Source: Schistosoma mansoni (taxonomy: Eukaryota; Platyhelminthes; Trematoda; Strigeidida; Schistosomatidae). From it: a DNA stretch of 64,000 nt. Both the position numbers and the translations under genes were made by a program. Position 1 is the first letter of the stretch; each line of letters opens with the position of its first letter. The notes under the pieces were generated by a model. That model worked only from the letters and a program-made list of their open reading frames with translations. It made no database searches and was not told where the DNA came from. The stretch is taken from NCBI RefSeq assembly GCF_000237925.1, contig NW_017386029.1, positions 496,001-560,000 of the forward strand. The letters run 5' to 3'. Shown in pieces: positions 21,501-31,444 of the stretch.

Positions 21501-24074
21501 TAGTAATTCTATAAAGCCAGTTACTGCTGTCGAATCTGATGTTCCTGATGACTTAAAAACAATCTCCACCTTAAATTCACATGAAATCGTAGTAGTACTG
21601 CAGTATCACGAAGCAGGATATGAAGTTAATTAAGTATCGGGTTCAAAATAGAATGAAATCTTAATGAACCAGAAGAGATCTCCTATTATACTCCAGTTCA
21701 CGTGTGTGTGTCAATCCCTTAGGAAGCTTAAGGTGATTAGACTCGTAAAATAATCGGAGTTACATAAACCATATGAGTAGGTCAAAGAAAGTCCAAACAA
21801 TTTTTGAAAAGCACCTCAAACGGTACAACACAATCTTTTCTAGTGTTTTTCAGTTCAATAAACTCGTAACTGGAGACAATTTAAAGAAAAAGGAAATGGA
21901 CCCTGAGATAATCAAGTGTGAATTCATGTGACTCCAAGATGATCACATTGTTTTCGTGGGGGAGGAGAGATTATAGGTATTCTGATGGTTTTTTAGTTTT
22001 AATTAATATCCAGTCTCATCTTCCTTTTTTTAAAAGTAATTTGTGGCTAACGAGAAACACAAAACACCATCCCTACATTCCTTCAAAAAGAGGAACTATC
22101 AAAATAGGTCTAGTATTGAAGACATTGGAACTTTTGGGAATATCTTATTGATTGTTATTACCCATATTTCCATTGTATAACTAAATTATTATGGTTCTCT
22201 ATTCTTGTTATCGTAAGCTTTTGTTGAACATAATGATTGTTGCTACACTTTTGATTATTCTAAAATCATGGTTAGTCAATTTTTCACGGCTTGCTTTGTT
22301 CATTGCCACCCTTTAGCTTTTTTACGTATAAACGACGACTTTTATTTTGTGGTGTGAGGCGGACCTAGACGCCTGTAAATAAACGTGTGTGTGTTCGAAC
22401 TATAATATTATAAGCTAACCTTCTGTATTCCAATATCTGGACTCAAGACTGGGATCAGAAGAAAACGCTTATATCGGTGACCCAAAAAGAGTCAAGATTA
22501 TCTTACCAGTCCTCAAGGTTACTCGTACTAGACTTGGCATGTTAGTGACCAAGTTAAGTAATCAATCGATAGATGGACTAACGAACTAGGAATCGAAAAG
22601 CATAAATTAAGATTTCGATTGGTGCGTTTCCTCTTGGGCTATTGATTAAGGGAATAAAGACTAGCGATAGTTATAATGCAAAGGACTTTTCAGAAATTCA
22701 CAGCCACTGTTCCAGGACATTCAAGCTTCACAGTGTGCCCGTTACCTTTAGACTATTGAGTTGATGTACAATCGTCTACTTTTATAACTTCAACCATTAT
22801 GGAGTACAATCACCTAACGACATTATTGGGTAACTGTTTTGCACCAATCATGACTGAAGTCCCTCAGTCATGATCTTTTGAAGAAACTTTGAAAATCTCG
22901 AAACTAGTCACTAGTGATCGTACGATTTCTGTTTGATAGGTATAACTTATGAAAATTAGCTGAAGTGGAATTTATATTTCCTCACATATTGATATCAGCT
23001 GAAAAAATATTTTGAAAAGAAGGCAACACTGAACAAGAGTTTCATTCTACTATGGAACTCACCAGACGTTATCAATCTGATGTGTGAGCGAGAATGATAA
23101 TGATTGACTGTTTGCTTAGTCAGACTTGTAGATAGTCTGACAGGTTCTAGATAAGTCATATATTCTCTTAACCTTGTTATTATTGTGATTTTGTCGGCTT
23201 TTGATGTGGAAACATACTTACGTTCTAGTCAGGCTAGTCACGTGTTCTTGATCTGTGTTGTGTTGAAGTCCTGTAGAATAGACACTGGGAGGGTATCTAG
23301 TGTAGATATTCGTCTAAGGTAAATTAAAGTCTCATTGCTGTAGACGGGGAAGACCAAGAGTTATAACACAATCTTCACAAACGTTGTAATGAAATTCCAA
23401 TATACGTTTTATATTTATATGTATAGTGCTTGGCATATAAGGTGAATATCACGTGTTTGATTGTGTATATGGCCATGAATGCTTATCCTGTCTGCAATAT
23501 CTATAATTTTAATGAATAGTCAATTAGAAATTCCAGATTCTTGTTGATTTTTCAGTTGATATTAGTTTTATAATAAAAGTTATCTTCCGCGAGGCGAGAT
23601 CGTGGATGCGCATTGCTGAGGAGTCCCACAATGGGACGAAACGGCCGTCCAGTGTTTCTAGGTTTTCCATGGTGGTCTATCATCAATTGACTCATGATTT
23701 CAACTATGAAAATACTCAAATCTCCACACAAAAAAACTCCTTCTGATAATAATTCAATAGATATCAATGAACATTATCTGAATAATAGTAAAAAGTAAAA
23801 AAAAGCCCAAATCAATAAATGTAACTTTTATTACCTTAAAAATGTAGTATATAATTGGTATTCCATTACTATTAGGATTTCTATAATTTAAAATACCTTC
23901 AATGACAAATTTCATTTTATCCCTTTCATCTTCGATGATGGTATGTAACCACTTCAATTGATTAATTAAATGTTCATAAAAATGATAATTTTCATTAATC
24001 ACTTGAATTAAACGATTCAAACGATAATAATGGGTGAGTTCTGCTAAAGTAGGTTTCATAGGAGTTAATTCAAT
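18590..24074 (-). CDS. Unidentified helical protein, last two exons
   Basis: Exon 23835-24074 (80 codons) has acceptor AAATTTCAG and donor AAG|GTAATA. It encodes a strongly helical segment (LAELTHYYRLNRLIQ, HLINQLKWLHTIIEDERDK) and joins in phase 0 to exon 18590-19072 (acceptor AACAATAG). The terminal exon begins ISNIMIEICESRKSH, continues with FISELHVLMDYFIEYLCYFI, then a nine-serine run coded by alternating TCA/TCG, and ends in a basic tail (KAQKRLSTKI). The segment ELHVLMDYFIEYL suggests helical packing; no signal peptide is visible. I do not recognise the family. Upstream exons were not found in the next 15 kb, though a long intron is possible. The 4.8-kb intron is filled with family A and C repeats. 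Confidence 0.6.
19150..19505 (+). repeat. Family A SINE, full-length including leader
   Basis: Shows the whole architecture: a leader of about 190 bp (CTTCGAGAGGTAAATCCAGG onward), the tRNA-like head with A-box (GTGTGTCGGTTAAGTGC) and B-box-like GGTTTGAATCTC, the hammerhead and the tail. The ribozyme is damaged (GAGA in place of GAAA; stem II GACC). The leader is nearly identical to that of the copy at 27040, suggesting a young subfamily or gene conversion. Confidence 0.85.
19735..20030 (+). repeat. Family C (Sm-alpha-like) hammerhead repeat, degenerate tandem pair
   Basis: The first unit has CTGATGA at about 19782 followed by AATAGGACGAAAAGCC. The second has a head remnant (AACTCAGTGGATAACACTGTG, about 19917) and a ribozyme remnant (GAGGTCCCAAATAGGACAGAA) ending in TTGGATTACC. 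The order and spacing match the better copy at 29610-29882. Neither ribozyme keeps a full core with proper stem II. Confidence 0.55.
20046..20260 (+). repeat. Family A SINE
   Basis: Truncated within the A-box (CTATCGGTTAAATGC). The B-box GGTTCGAATCTCGCGAGG and the terminal CCCCTTCTGAT are intact. The hammerhead core is mutated at two conserved places (TTGAGGA; GAGA). Confidence 0.8.
20261..23189. other. Intron-like AT-rich DNA, no gene recognised
   Basis: No exon is supported. A GC-richer patch at 22330-22500 (GGCGGACCTAGACGCC, later ATCGGTGACCC) resembles the 3' edge of an LTR followed by a primer-binding site, but this is weak. Confidence 0.3.
23190..23367 (+). repeat. Dispersed repeat D, plus-strand copy
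   Basis: Shares about 180 bp with the minus strand of 55402-55592 (e.g. TTCTAGTCAGGCTA, GTTCTTGATCT, AGATATTCGT, GGTAAATTAA, ending AGTTATAACA). Family unknown. It could be an LTR or a LINE 5' region. Confidence 0.65.
23586..23750 (+). repeat. Family A SINE, 3' half with intact hammerhead core
   Basis: Starts at CCGCGAGGCGAG and keeps CTGAGGA, stem II GTCCC...GGGAC, GAAA and the palindromic ACGGCCGT. Stem I pairs with two G-U wobbles (GCATTG/CAGTGT). The tail ends CTCCTTCTGAT. Confidence 0.8.
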
Positions 24075-24129
24075 CTGAAATTTAATGAACAGTGTTTGAA
24101 AGTATATGGATCAAACCGTAACAGAAGAT

Positions 24130-24158
24130 TATATATATATATATATATATATATATAC
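24130..24158. repeat. (TA)n microsatellite
   Basis: A pure dinucleotide run. Confidence 0.9.
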
Positions 24159-24329
24159 TGATTGATCTCTGAGTACTGACCAGTGTCATTCGGTCGATTA
24201 CTTGAGACTAATAGAATTCTATTCATAATGTTGTATTCTAGCCCCTAATCTAAATGATGAAACGCCGCATGCACTATTTAATAGTTCTTCTATGTAAACA
24301 CCAAGTCACTGACTTGCTATGCTGACTAG

Positions 24330-24851
24330 TGATAGTAAATCAGTTGATGAGGTTGTGAATCTTCATCGACTGAGATGGTTGGGCCACGTGTTACGTATGC
24401 CTGAACACCGATTACCACGACGCGCTATGCTGACTAGTATTGGGGATGGTTAGAAGAGAGTTAGGGGCGACCAAACCAAAATGTGGCATCAATGCTTGAA
24501 GTCACTAACTTCTAGTCTGAGCCATGTTGGTAGATGCAGGCTACCCGGTTGGGGTCCGCGTGACTATCGTAACCAATAGTTGGAGACTCTGGGTGACATG
24601 GCTCAGAATCTATCACAATGACACAGGTGTATACACTCTTAATCTTCCCTTAAACCTTGAGATTAAAATTGCTTCATAACTTTCTTCCCTCCTATACTAT
24701 ATCCTTATATACAACCTATCTTTTATATACTACCACCACTAAATTAATTACTTCTATGAATCCGGTGTTCATCTTGTTTTGCTAACGAGATATGGCAACT
24801 TGGACCGATGCATAAATGTGCCTGGTCCTACGTTATAGCTGACTGACTGAC
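24330..24851 (+). mobile_element. SR3/Perere-3-like LINE, 3' end
   Basis: The plus strand retains the C-terminal coding end of the reverse transcriptase ORF (VDEVVNLHRLRWLGHVLRMP, then LSHVGRCRLPGWGPRDYR), then the 3' UTR and a (CTGA)n tail at 24837-24851. The wording matches what I recall of the common schistosome SR3/Perere-3 element of the RTE clade; the name is from memory. 5'-truncated. Confidence 0.75.
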
Positions 24852-25344
24852 AACCGCTTACCAGTTCGAAAAATCTCTTACTTTTGAATAGTAAAATGAA
24901 AACAAAAGTTTGGAAGTACAGAAGAAGCAGTACTTAGTTTGAGTATACAAAAAAGATAGGTATTTATAGGATTATATGTGACCTTTTGATTCGAGAAGCT
25001 CCTGAAAAATGTGCTAAAATTGGTAAAAATATCGGCAGTTGTCTAGCATAGATAATAAAAACCTAATTTTTCCCTTACAAGTTTCCAGAGAACTCTGATT
25101 GGACGAGATATTTTTGGTATTTTCTCGCCTTTTTGATAGCTTTTTGAGGAACTGTCTTGGTCTCCGATGTTACATGACCGATAGTAATCAGCAGAAAACC
25201 CTGGAATTAAGTTACATGTTCTAAGTACTCACACCAACAATATGAGATATATGGAATCATCTTAGTTTCTAACTGATAGTAATTTGGTACGGAATTGTGT
25301 TCCATCTTGCGGCTAGTCACCACAATCTCCACAAAACCCTATAG
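24852..25344. other. AT-rich region, nothing recognised
   Basis: No feature supported. Confidence 0.3.
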
Positions 25345-25725
25345 TGACAACAGTCATGTGCTCATTAGTGATTTGCTTAAAGATGTAATTCATGGAGTTC
25401 TAGCGAGAAGCTGTGACTAATGGAGCCCAAATGTATCGAGTATCAGAGAGTTATCTACTCCAGAGAATGCAAGATGGTCGTCCACTACCGCAAAATGAAT
25501 GAGGTTAAAAGTGTACACCATTGGATGCAGGCTCAGTGATCTAGAAGTGAGACACTTTTACGCAAGACCGAAGGTTTGAGGTTTGATTCATTGTAGTGGG
25601 GTAGTAGATCCACGTTGCTAAAGGATTCCATACCAGGACGAGACAGCAGTATAGGACTTAGTGGCGGTTTATTTAAGATGAGTTCGTGCTTTATAATATA
25701 AAAATCCTATAATCTCTACAATACC
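25345..25725 (+). repeat. Family A SINE, full-length but degenerate
   Basis: The leader (CATGTGCTCATTAGTGATT, GGAGTTCTAGCGAGAAGC), an eroded head (CCATTGGATGCAGGCTCAGTG) and a ribozyme remnant (GCTAAAGGATTCC, CCAGGACGAGAC) are in order. The hammerhead core is lost. Confidence 0.55.
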
Positions 25726-26007
25726 TCTAGGACGTTTGTCTGTGTGTATCTCAGAAAGTTGTCACCCTGATTGTTAAAGGCGGAGAAAAGAAAATAATGA
25801 AACTGGGATAGTTACTCACTAACGATGATCAACTGGTATAATTTTACCAAGTATTTCTCATTTGATCATTTCATAATATTTTTGAACTGGAATTAACCTC
25901 AGCTATGTGTTATGTACACATCCAATTTTGTCCAGTTTGAAATGATCAATGAAAAATACAAATATTGTAAAAGTCATAGCTTGAAATGAAATTATTAAAA
26001 TTACAGT

Positions 26008-26305
26008 CAAATCAGAAGGGGTTTTGTGGAGATTTCAGTATTTTTCATAGTTGAAATCATGAGTCAATTGAAGCTAGACCACCATGGAAAACCTAGAATC
26101 ATTAAACGGCCGTTTCGTCCTATTATAGGACTCTTCAGCAGTGCGCATTCACGACCCCGCATTCGCGAGATCCGAATCCAGGACCTATCAGTCTGGCGCC
26201 AGAGCACTTAACCGATAGACCACTGAGCCGGCATCCAACGGTGTTAATGTCTAACTTCAACCAATCCGCGATGTTTGAGAAACCGTTCACCAATTGTCTC
26301 CAGTG
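26008..26305 (-). repeat. Family A SINE, nearly full-length
   Basis: On the minus strand, leader end, head, B-box and tail are present. The hammerhead has CTGAAGA, stem II GTCC/GGAC, GAAA and ACGGCCGT, but the cleavage C is replaced by T and stem I is disrupted. Confidence 0.8.
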
Positions 26306-26455
26306 AGTTGTTTTTGGTTCGAATCTCACGAGTGCGAGGTCGTGGATGCGCATTGCTGAGAAGTCTCACAATAGGACGAAACAGCCGTCCAGTGCTTCCA
26401 GGTTTTCATGATGGTCTAGCTTTAATTAACTCATGTTTTCAACTTTGAAAAATTA
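26306..26455 (+). repeat. Family A SINE, 3' half, head-to-head with the preceding copy
   Basis: Begins at the B-box (TTTGGTTCGAATCTCACGAG) and runs to the tail. The core is mutated (CTGAGAA). Confidence 0.75.
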
Positions 26456-26459
26456 CAGT

Positions 26460-26999
26460 CAAATATTGTAATACTCATCCACTGAGAGAACTGGAAATAA
26501 TCAAAAGTGATGAATACAGCACACTGGTTGGGCATGGTGACATGGAGGATAATCTTAATTATCAGCTTATTATAAATAGGTTATTAAATTTGAATGGAAT
26601 ATTTTCTAGTTATAGACTTATCGGTATTTATGAATTGTTGCATGTTATAATCTGGTACTTTACCTGTTTCTTCATCACGTGAACTGGTCATGATGAAAAT
26701 AAAAGTACTCGTAACCACTGTTTTACCATTTATTGATCTATTTCATGGGAAATTTTTTAAATATTGAAAATGAGCATGGACTATAAATTGTGTTAACAAG
26801 TAAAATTACATTGTTGATAGATTTACTGTAAGCGACATAAATTACATAACATAGACTTGATGTATGTTGAAAAGTTTGTAAAAATGGATAGCAAATACCT
26901 ACTTAACTTTCAATCTAACTAATTTGCTGATCATACTACATTCCGTTATTGTAAATATAGTCTAAAGATTCTTAACAAATATGAGAAGAAAAGTTAAAA
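26460..26999. other. AT-rich region, nothing recognised
   Basis: No feature supported. Confidence 0.3.
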
Positions 27000-27366
27000 T
27001 TATATCATCAGAAGGGGTTTTTGTGGAGATTTAGTATTTTCAACTTCGAGAGGTAAATCCAGGAGTTCTAGTGAGAAGCAGTGATCAGTGGAGTTCAAAT
27101 CACGTCTGTTGTGAGATATCGACTCACAGAAGACAATTGGTGAACGGTTGCTCAACTTCGTGGATTGGTTGGAGTTAGACATAAACACCATGGGATGCCG
27201 GCTGAGCGATGTGTCGGTTAAGTGCTCTGGCGCGAGACTGGTAGGCCCTGGGTTTGAATCTCGCGAGGCGAGGTCGTGAATGCGCACTGCTGAAGAGTCC
27301 CACGTCCAGTGCTTCCAGGTTTCCTCTGGTGGTCTAGCTTGAATTGACTCACGCTTTCAACTAATA
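27000..27366 (+). repeat. Family A SINE, full-length, ribozyme deleted
   Basis: A minus-strand tail scrap (ATCAGAAGGGGTTTTTGTGG, 27006-27025) abuts a full plus-strand copy starting at 27041. The copy lacks about 17 bases from the second strand of stem II through GAAA to stem III (AGTCCCAC joins GTCCAGTGC directly), so it cannot self-cleave although the rest is well preserved. Confidence 0.8.
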
Positions 27367-27369
27367 AAA

Positions 27370-28007
27370 TTATATGATGACTCTTATTACAATTTTTCGT
27401 CGTAAACTTATAAAGATAAATAATGATAATCCAAAGCCTATGTGATTGAGTAAAAATACAATACAACTTCTAAACAAGTTATTTATAACTCAGCCATGTA
27501 CAGCATTCTTCTTTAATGAGTGAGCAGTGAGTAATAATCGATTTTAAATATGTTTGATCGTTTTCAGTATTGATCAAGTTGAGATCTAGTTACTAGTCTA
27601 AACAATTCAACATCACATTCACCAGATTTTGACATTACATAGTCAGTCGAAGGTAATCAGTAGAAAACATTGGACGTAGGTTTCATGTTAGTTAACTGTT
27701 ATCATCAAGGTATATTCTCATCGTAATAAAAAGTAGGTATTTTAATCATTGTTACCTGAATTCACCTTAAAATAAATCCTAATAACCACCCAAGTAGGTA
27801 CCTTGGGTAGAGAGAGGTAGAATTTTAATCATTCAGCTTTTGGAATTTGACTTATTGAATATCCAAGTCTAATTAATTTTGTTTACATAAAGTTAGTTAT
27901 TACTGATGTACCTAATGATGTAATTGAGTTATGATTAACAGGGTAATCCAAAGAAGAAGCCAATCCAGAAAAGAAGTCAGTCAAAATAAATTTATGATCA
28001 ATAACTG
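27370..28007. other. AT-rich region, nothing recognised
   Basis: No feature supported. Confidence 0.3.
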
Positions 28008-28135
28008 TAAGATTAACTCCGCCTGTAGCTCCTCCGGGGACTACTGCCGGTCCCAAGCCCGGGTAAAGGAGGAGGGTTAGCATGGGGTTAGTGACCCCAT
28101 ACCGTAGAAAACCAACTCGCTAAAAAACGCTAACA
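28008..28135 (+). repeat. Stand-alone copy of the RTE 5' unit
   Basis: Runs from AACTCCGCCTGTAGCTCC to CTCGCTAAAAAACGCTAAC. It holds the inner motif GGTCCCAAGCCCGGGTAAAG and stops near the same 3' point as the other isolated copies. Confidence 0.8.
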
Positions 28136-28139
28136 GCTG

Positions 28140-29070
28140 TAAGCTCATGAATAATTAGATCCCATTTAGATTGAATAAGTTGTTCTTCATTTATAGAAGA
28201 TTTCTACCAGTTCAATTTTTTTCGCGGTAAATGTTAACCATGTTTATTCAACAGAAAGACTACTAAAATATGAGTTTTAAACTGTACAGCTCAGAAAACA
28301 AAACGTTTCAAATTGATCAATTTTTAAGTGTCATTATATGATAGTTCAACAGTTAGTAATATTTTGTGACCTTTGATATGAAGAGCAGTTATTCAACTAA
28401 TCTCATAGCACCTCTTGAAAGGTAATATTAAATTAGACTATATTGTCAAAATTAACAACTGTTTATACGATAACATATGAAGATCATGAGTGTGTTTACG
28501 TTTGTAGGTAACGATTAGGACAGTAATACTATAGCTTTTGATGAGAATTACTGAATTCTAAGGTCAATCACATACGATAGTAGTACATTTTATATCAGAA
28601 AGTAAACCAGATTTTTTGAGGAGTCCCAAAATATTCCCCATCAAAATCTCTAGAAGCCAAGGAAACTCTAGGATATTTTCTATTCAACCAACATAGAATA
28701 GAAGCTTCTAATGAATATCTGGGATAATGAAAGATTATTTATCACTTTTTATTAGATGGTTACCCATGCCGTTACTATATTTGGAATGTTTCTAAAAAGT
28801 TCTGAGGACCAAAGTCTGATAAGACTCTATAAATACACTCGATTTTTGTACATAAACTAACCTCGTATTATAACACTGACTCATATTTCGCTCCTTTTTC
28901 TCGACCGTTTGAGCTAACGTATCGAATTAATCTGGGGTTATAGGAAGCGGCTAAGAGGTCACAATGCTTAAAAATAATTAATTTCTATGGTTTACAAGTT
29001 GACTTGGTCACTGTTCAACTTGAATGTCCTGAGATCTAGTGTTACAAGTATTACGGTTTCATAATATTGA
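28140..29070. other. AT-rich region, nothing recognised
   Basis: No feature supported. Confidence 0.3.
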
Positions 29071-29077
29071 ATAACAA

Positions 29078-29142
29078 TACTACTACTACTACTATTATTA
29101 TTATTATTATTACTACTGCTACTACCACTACTACTAATAATA

Positions 29143-29175
<33 letters not shown>

Positions 29176-29177
29176 GT
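29078..29177. repeat. (TAC)n/(TTA)n trinucleotide microsatellite
   Basis: About 100 bp of ACT, ATT and AAT trinucleotides. The apparent poly-Ile/Ser/Asn frame on the minus strand is an artefact. Confidence 0.9.
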
Positions 29178-29409
29178 TATGCAAAACACAAGTTAAAGGA
29201 ATATTACTTTACAACTGACTTTTCATAAGATTTTTAAGCTTATTTTGTGTAGATATTGTAGCTTTTAGTATAACCAGCCATTAAGGAAGTATTACAAGAA
29301 TTTGAGAAAAGAAGGTAACTAAAAATTTGGAGGATTTACGAATCGAATCATTCAGGAGAGACTAATTAATTAAGGTTATGATTTTCGTTAAGTAAAAGGT
29401 CATATATAT

Positions 29410-29488
29410 ACATATATCTGATGCTTACTTACTTACTTACGCCTGTCACCTCTCGTGGAGGAGCATAGGTCACCTACATATATCTGAT
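29410..29488 (-). mobile_element. 53-bp RTE 3'-end insertion with 13-bp target duplication
   Basis: The last 53 bp of an RTE element (29423-29475: TTAC repeats, GCCTGTCACCTCTCGTGGAG, GAGCATAGGT) is flanked by perfect repeats ACATATATCTGAT at 29410-29422 and 29476-29488. This is the shortest clear LINE insertion in the window and shows how extreme 5' truncation can be. Confidence 0.85.
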
Positions 29489-29609
29489 AGATACATATTT
29501 ATTTTCTTTAAAGTACTCCCATTAAGTCTATTGGAAATCCATGAAGTCAGACTAAAGCATTCTAGTTAAAACGTATACATTTTAAATTCATTTTAGTATT
29601 GCTTGTTTT

Positions 29610-29882
29610 AATCTTCCCATCGATGTGTTAGGACTGCAACTGGTCAGTCTCTAATTGGCATATGTGCATACTGTGCGTATTGCCTCGATATAGCTTTAAT
29701 TCACAAGCATGGTAAGCATAGGTGGATAGTGGCTAGCAGTGGAATCCATGACGCACGTTTCGTCCTATTTGGGACTCGTCAGCCGGATGTACTTGCATCT
29801 CAGAGTTGATGTTCACTATGGGACTCGAACCCAGTAACTTTCGCTTCAAACGCCATCGCGTTATCCACTCGGGCACTGAGGA
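29610..29882 (-). repeat. Family C (Sm-alpha-like) tRNA-related SINE with hammerhead
   Basis: On the minus strand the tRNA-like head starts CTCAGTGCCCGAGTGGATAA and includes a canonical B-box GGTTCGAGTCCC at about 29831. Next come the hammerhead at 29740-29790 and a non-coding tail to about 29610. The layout matches the known schistosome Sm-alpha pol III retroposon/satellite. Confidence 0.8.
29740..29790 (-). ncRNA. Hammerhead ribozyme of family C
   Basis: The core CTGACGA is the complement of 29776-29782. Stem II is GTCCCAAATAGGAC, GAAA is the complement of 29758-29761, and stem III is ACGTGCGT with C at the cleavage position. Stem I (ATCCGG against CATGGAT) has lost pairs next to the core compared with the usual ATCCAG/CTGGAT. 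Confidence 0.75.
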
Positions 29883-29942
29883 CGAAACGCGCGTCCTGGA
29901 TTCCACTGCTAGCCACTATCCATCTTTGCTTACCGTATACAT
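29879..29942 (+). repeat. Family C 3' half, inverted against the 29610-29882 copy
   Basis: Starts inside the ribozyme at AGGACGAAACGCGCGTCCTGG and continues into the tail (GATTCCACTGCTAGCCACTA). It faces the neighbouring copy head-on, exactly at that copy's 5' end. Only the 3' strand of the hammerhead is present. Confidence 0.7.
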
Positions 29943-29944
29943 TT

Positions 29945-30550
29945 TATTTGATCCCGATCTTAATATATGACAGATTTCTATCACAAACCGATTCACATGA
30001 AAACCATGCAAAAGCTAAAATGAACCAGATAACTGTTCTGTCTCACTTCCCGACTTCTTAGCAATTCCTATCAATTAGCCATGGTTTACAATAATTCTAT
30101 CAGATTAAATCAGTTTAAGATAAAAACTATCATCTAGTAAAGCATATCACTTTATTCGAAACGTTATTGTATTTCAACAAATATTCAAGGTCATTTAAAA
30201 CATTGATCATCAAACATCTGCTATAATACACAATATAGAAAAGTTTTCACTTACAAAAACAACTTATTCTGAGTGCACTTTTAAGGCAAACTATTTCCTT
30301 TGTTTTCTATTTTGTTTCTAAATTAGAAATTAGACTGTAAGCTAGTGATTGCCCTGATTTCTGGAAACCACTGGGTATTGATAAAATATGATGAATACTG
30401 GTTTAGTTGTATATATATATATATATAGACTGTAAAACTGGTAATCGGGTTAGTGACCTTGAGATAGTCAATTCCTTTCCCACCCGATTCATTTACTGAT
30501 AGTTATTTTGCTAATATTGTTGCAAAACTAAAACGTACTAGCTAGTTGAA
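29945..30550. other. AT-rich region with (TA)n run
   Basis: A TA dinucleotide run lies at about 30408-30427. Nothing else is recognised. Confidence 0.4.
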
Positions 30551-30559
30551 TGAATAGAC

Positions 30560-30700
30560 AGAATAAGTTTATAAAAACTTTATTTCGCAAAATGTATCAT
30601 ACATATATCTCATCCCCTTTCAAAATAATCACCATTTGAGGTAAGGCACTTATCTCATTTTTCACTCTTCAGTATATCTCTTGAAGTCCTCAAAAACCAG
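30560..30700 (-). mobile_element. Mariner-like DNA transposon, C-terminal relic
   Basis: On the minus strand about 30605-30665 reads as D-K-C-L-T-S-N-G-D-Y-F-E followed by a stop. This resembles the mariner transposase C-terminus (W-x-K-C-I-x-x-N-G-D-Y-F-E). The frame upstream is broken. An A-rich segment with AATAAAG follows, as in mariner 3' ends. No terminal inverted repeats were identified. Confidence 0.35.
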
Positions 30701-30704
30701 AAAC

Positions 30705-31190
30705 TTTAATTACTTTAGTGTTTCAGCTTTTACTAGAATCCGGTGAACACACACAACTTATTAATTCAAAAACTGCTCGAAAAGTGGAATGATGATAGAA
30801 GAGGACAAGAGATCATATAGGTTTGGTGCTTTCATAAACGGAAGAGGTTGAAATTCCTCCTGACATTTTATAATCCTTTTAGTCTTCATTGCGTTCATTG
30901 AAGTACATAATGCATATGAAAAAGCAGTTTTCTCCAATGTGTTATATACCAAAAGTATATGTTTACATTTGTTGAACATTTTGACAGTTTTTTCCAGTAA
31001 TTCCCACAAATTGCATAGTGGCAAATTCAGTCATTATTTCGGTATGTATTGCAACCTAATAAATATTCACTGTTTTAATATTTGTTTAGCATAAAAATTA
31101 TTTTAGGTTATAATCACTTAAACTCAATTAATAATCATATAAAAAACGATTTAATGTAAAGAGTGATATTTTACCATAAATATATTCTTT
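30705..31190. other. Unassigned; one minus-strand open frame of no known family
   Basis: A minus-strand frame at 30761-31024 has fairly normal amino-acid composition (e.g. WELLEKTVKMFNKCKHILL), but no splice sites, start context or family support it. Confidence 0.2.
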
Positions 31191-31196
31191 GCCTAA

Positions 31197-31440
31197 TTCC
31201 GCCTGTAGCTCCCTCTCGGAAGCTACTGCCGGTTCCAAGCCCGGGTAAAGCATGAGGGTTGGGCATGGGGTTAGCGAACCCATCCCGTAGAAAACCAACT
31301 CGCTAAAAAAATGCTAACCAGAAAAAATTATTCAAACCATTTGAACTCTGCACTGGGAGTAGAAGGAATAGTTGTGACGTCTCATGATGAAAGCCGAGTT
31401 CCTTGGGAAGTCATGAGGCCGATGCACCACCCAAGTAATA
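31197..31440 (+). mobile_element. RTE LINE, 5' end only
   Basis: The 5' unit (31199-31325) continues into the RTE 5' UTR (TGACGTCTCATGATGAAAGC, GTCATGAGGCCGATGCACC), then stops before the endonuclease ORF. Matches 52209-52440 closely. A LINE copy that keeps its 5' end and lacks the 3' end is unusual. Confidence 0.8.
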
Positions 31441-31444
31441 TTCT

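Noticed and set aside
22330-22500. BEL-like LTR edge with primer-binding site
   Set aside because: Only a short ATCGGTGACCC resemblance and a composition change support it; no second LTR or coding part was found.
28992-29189. Poly-Ile and poly-Ser/Asn frame
   Set aside because: Translation of a trinucleotide microsatellite.
29820-29880. tRNA gene (B-box GGTTCGAGTCCC and a tRNA-like 5' end; similar heads in families A and B)
   Set aside because: No acceptor stem or cloverleaf closes; each is followed by repeat sequence and ribozyme, so these are tRNA-derived SINE heads.
30761-31024. 87-residue minus-strand frame as a host exon or transposase part
   Set aside because: No splice sites or start context fit, it is in a different frame from the mariner-like relic nearby, and no family is recognised.
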